Origin: M55B174 sp964618065 | Lineage (GTDB): Bacteria > Patescibacteriota > Minisyncoccia > CAIUEV01 > JAHKAQ01 | Assembly: GCA_964618065.1 (NCBI GenBank) | Contig: CAZTZK010000030.1 | Coordinates: 1-16,604, forward strand | DNA: 16,604 nt | Direction of reading: 5' to 3' | Part shown: positions 15,630-16,604 of the stretch, in pieces | Layout: each line of letters starts with the position of its first letter | How positions within the stretch are numbered: the stretch's first letter is position 1 | Notes under the pieces: model-generated | Told to the model about the DNA's origin: nothing | The model's input: the letters and a program-made list of their open reading frames with translations, nothing else | Databases searched by the model: none | Translations under genes and position numbers: made by a program

Positions 15630-15659
15630 TTGGACAAATTAGTATTAATATGTTTAAAT
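15630..15659 (+). promoter_or_regulatory. Possible promoter of the small-gene cluster
   Basis: TTGGAC (15630-15635) is followed after 18 bp by TTAAAT (15654-15659), with a TGT extended -10 element just upstream (15651-15653). If used, the transcript would start near 15666, about 40 nt before the ATG at 15705, which agrees with that start rather than the TTG at 15579. In such AT-rich DNA this match could be chance. Confidence 0.35.
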
Positions 15660-15691
15660 ACAAAGTTATCAAAGTTCTTTAAAATTAAAAT

Positions 15692-15700
15692 AAAGGAGGG
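15692..15700 (+). promoter_or_regulatory. Strong ribosome binding site that decides a start
   Basis: AAAGGAGGG ends 4 nt before the ATG at 15705, an optimal Shine-Dalgarno match. The upstream in-frame TTG at 15579 has no comparable site. This is the main reason for placing the start of the next gene at 15705. Confidence 0.8.
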
Positions 15701-15704
15701 AAAA

Positions 15705-16091
15705 ATGGTTAGAGAAAGAGTTAAAAGAGTTAATGGACTTCTAAATTTTATAGAAAGAATTTTTGAGGATGGAGGTGAACATTTTACGAAGATTTTTGAA
15801 ATTGCTCCTTTTATATTTGGAGTATACGCAAAAGAGGGAAATTCCCTTATAAATTGGTTTCCGGAATTTTTAACTTTGCATATTGTTTCAGAAAAGCCGG
15901 CTCTTATTAGGGCTTTTAGCAAGGTTTTAAAAACGGATCCTCTTTTTAAATATACCAAAGATGGACTGCTAGTTTTTGAATGGCTTTCTGAGGATCCTGA
16001 AAATCCTGAAGATAAAGAAGAAAGAGCCGCTTGGTTAAAGATTGAGGAAAATAATGGAGTAATTAGAGAGCTTCAACTGTTCAATTCTTAA
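15705..16091 (+). CDS. Small hypothetical protein (128 aa)
   Basis: Not recognised as any family. From the ATG at 15705 it encodes 128 residues: a basic helical start (VRERVKRV), a mixed hydrophobic middle with aromatic residues (FEIAPFIFGVY, INWFPEFLTLHIV), and a charged C-terminal part with the acidic DPENPEDKEE stretch. No signal peptide, clear transmembrane helix or catalytic motif is visible, so a soluble protein is likely. The frame is open upstream to a TGA at 15546, and a TTG at 15579 would add 42 residues. Those residues look plausible as coding sequence, so the longer form (170 aa) cannot be excluded. The next gene starts 16 nt after its TAA, and both share the same Shine-Dalgarno style, so an operon is likely. 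Confidence 0.7.
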   Translation: MVRERVKRVNGLLNFIERIFEDGGEHFTKIFEIAPFIFGVYAKEGNSLINWFPEFLTLHIVSEKPALIRAFSKVLKTDPLFKYTKDGLLVFEWLSEDPENPEDKEERAAWLKIEENNGVIRELQLFNS

Positions 16092-16095
16092 TATT

Positions 16096-16103
16096 AGGGA
16101 GGA
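16096..16103 (+). promoter_or_regulatory. Strong ribosome binding site of the 102-residue gene
   Basis: AGGGAGGA ends 4 nt before the ATG at 16108. It has the same strength and spacing as the sites at 15692 and 16443. Confidence 0.8.
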
Positions 16104-16107
16104 TAAG

Positions 16108-16416
16108 ATGGAAATTGAAATATTCAAGGCGGAGTTTGTTAATAGTAGCATCCTTTTTATGGCTGAGATTAAACAGCAAAATTTTTGGAGGGAAATAGGA
16201 TGTAGGGATATAAAAGAAATTGTGCTTTTTACTAAAGCGGAAATAAATGCTCATTTTGTTCCTACTGAAAATGAGAAAAAAATTGAGAAAATGTTAATTA
16301 ACTTCCGGCAAGTTCATGGTGTAGAATGTTTTTCTTACAACGAACCGCGATTTTGTATGCCGTTTTCTAAAGAAGAGGAAAGAGAATTCTGGGACTTGTT
16401 TAGAAGAAATTTCTGA
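16108..16416 (+). CDS. Small hypothetical protein (102 aa)
   Basis: Not recognised. The 102 residues alternate hydrophobic and charged stretches, with a beta-like N-terminal half (MEIEIFKAEF, SILFMAEIK, KEIVLFTKAEI) and a charged, aromatic C-terminal end (SKEEEREFWDLFRRNF) likely to be helical. Two cysteines lie in the C-terminal half (VECFSYNEPRFCMPF) and one near residue 32, without a metal-site pattern. There is no signal peptide or membrane helix. It ends in TGA, and a second in-frame TGA follows 39 nt later, which argues that TGA is a true stop codon in this genome. It sits between two other small genes with the same ribosome binding site design. Confidence 0.75.
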   Translation: MEIEIFKAEFVNSSILFMAEIKQQNFWREIGCRDIKEIVLFTKAEINAHFVPTENEKKIEKMLINFRQVHGVECFSYNEPRFCMPFSKEEEREFWDLFRRNF

Positions 16417-16442
16417 AATTTTATTTTGCTTTTAATCTTAGC

Positions 16443-16450
16443 AAGGAGGA
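16443..16450 (+). promoter_or_regulatory. Strong ribosome binding site of the last gene
   Basis: AAGGAGGA ends 4 nt before the ATG at 16455, a near-perfect complement of the 16S 3' end. It supports the ATG at 16455 as a real start although the gene is cut by the window. Confidence 0.8.
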
Positions 16451-16454
16451 AAAA

Positions 16455-16604
16455 ATGAAAGATAGCGGAAAATTAGGAGAGATAAGCGGGATGATTAATA
16501 TAATAAATTCTATTATCACGGAAATAGGTGAAGTTTTTATTAAAGGATCGACTCTTTTGCCATATGGTTGTGAGGGATATTCCAGGGACGGTACTAATTT
16601 TAGG
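16455..16604 (+). CDS. Hypothetical protein, N-terminal part only
   Basis: Fifty codons are visible before the window ends, without a stop. The start MKDSGKLGEISGMINI leads into a stretch of Ile and small residues (about 12-30) that is probably an amphipathic helix, then a Gly- and polar-rich segment ending in SRDGTNFR. No family is recognised. The strong Shine-Dalgarno 4 nt upstream and the 38-bp gap from the previous gene make it the third member of the small-gene cluster. Confidence 0.65.
   Translation, partial: MKDSGKLGEISGMINIINSIITEIGEVFIKGSTLLPYGCEGYSRDGTNFR

Noticed and set aside
1..16604. CRISPR arrays, tRNA or rRNA genes, prophage genes, toxin-antitoxin pairs
   Set aside because: No regularly spaced repeats, no tRNA-like cloverleaf and no recognisable phage or toxin motifs were seen on either strand.

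Overview
The window is an AT-rich, gene-dense bacterial segment. It carries two core transcription genes (rpoB, rpoC), the rpsO-pnp pair, a UvrD/PcrA-type helicase and a membrane-anchored L,D-transpeptidase with Ig-like modules. RpoB and RpoC are compact and lack the large lineage insertions of proteobacteria. rpoB has its own promoter rather than following rplJ-rplL, and most housekeeping genes lack a Shine-Dalgarno sequence. Together with the acidic disordered membrane protein and small uncharacterised genes, this suggests a Patescibacteria (CPR) genome, probably of Parcubacteria type. That placement is inference, since no 16S rRNA gene is present. The genetic code looks standard: TAA, TAG and TGA all serve as stops.

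Layout, left to right. Positions 1-98 look like the end of an insertion sequence, with two copies of a 13-bp motif. It abuts a short, possibly truncated membrane ORF, followed by a strong intrinsic terminator (387-422). A good promoter (486-513) and a leader with a terminator-like hairpin (588-638) precede rpoB (653-4045) and rpoC (4066-7659) on the plus strand. These converge on a minus-strand block: rpsO (11549-11815), pnp (9426-11546) and a 552-residue single-pass membrane protein (7702-9360). The rpsO-pnp block has an excellent promoter (11935-11963) whose leader RNA should start almost directly with a hairpin plus U8 tract, a candidate attenuator. Upstream on the same strand is uvrD/pcrA (11990-14032). 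It diverges from the L,D-transpeptidase gene (14102-15520). The right end holds three small unrecognised plus-strand genes. Each has a textbook AAGGAGG-type ribosome binding site exactly 4 nt before its ATG; the last is cut by the window edge.

Functionally the window joins RNA synthesis (RpoB, RpoC), translation (S15), RNA turnover (PNPase), DNA repair (UvrD/PcrA) and cell-wall cross-linking (L,D-transpeptidase). The most interesting non-coding signals are the terminator-like leaders of the rpsO-pnp and rpoB-rpoC operons. The most interesting coding regions are the disordered membrane protein behind pnp and the Shine-Dalgarno-rich small-gene cluster at the right edge.
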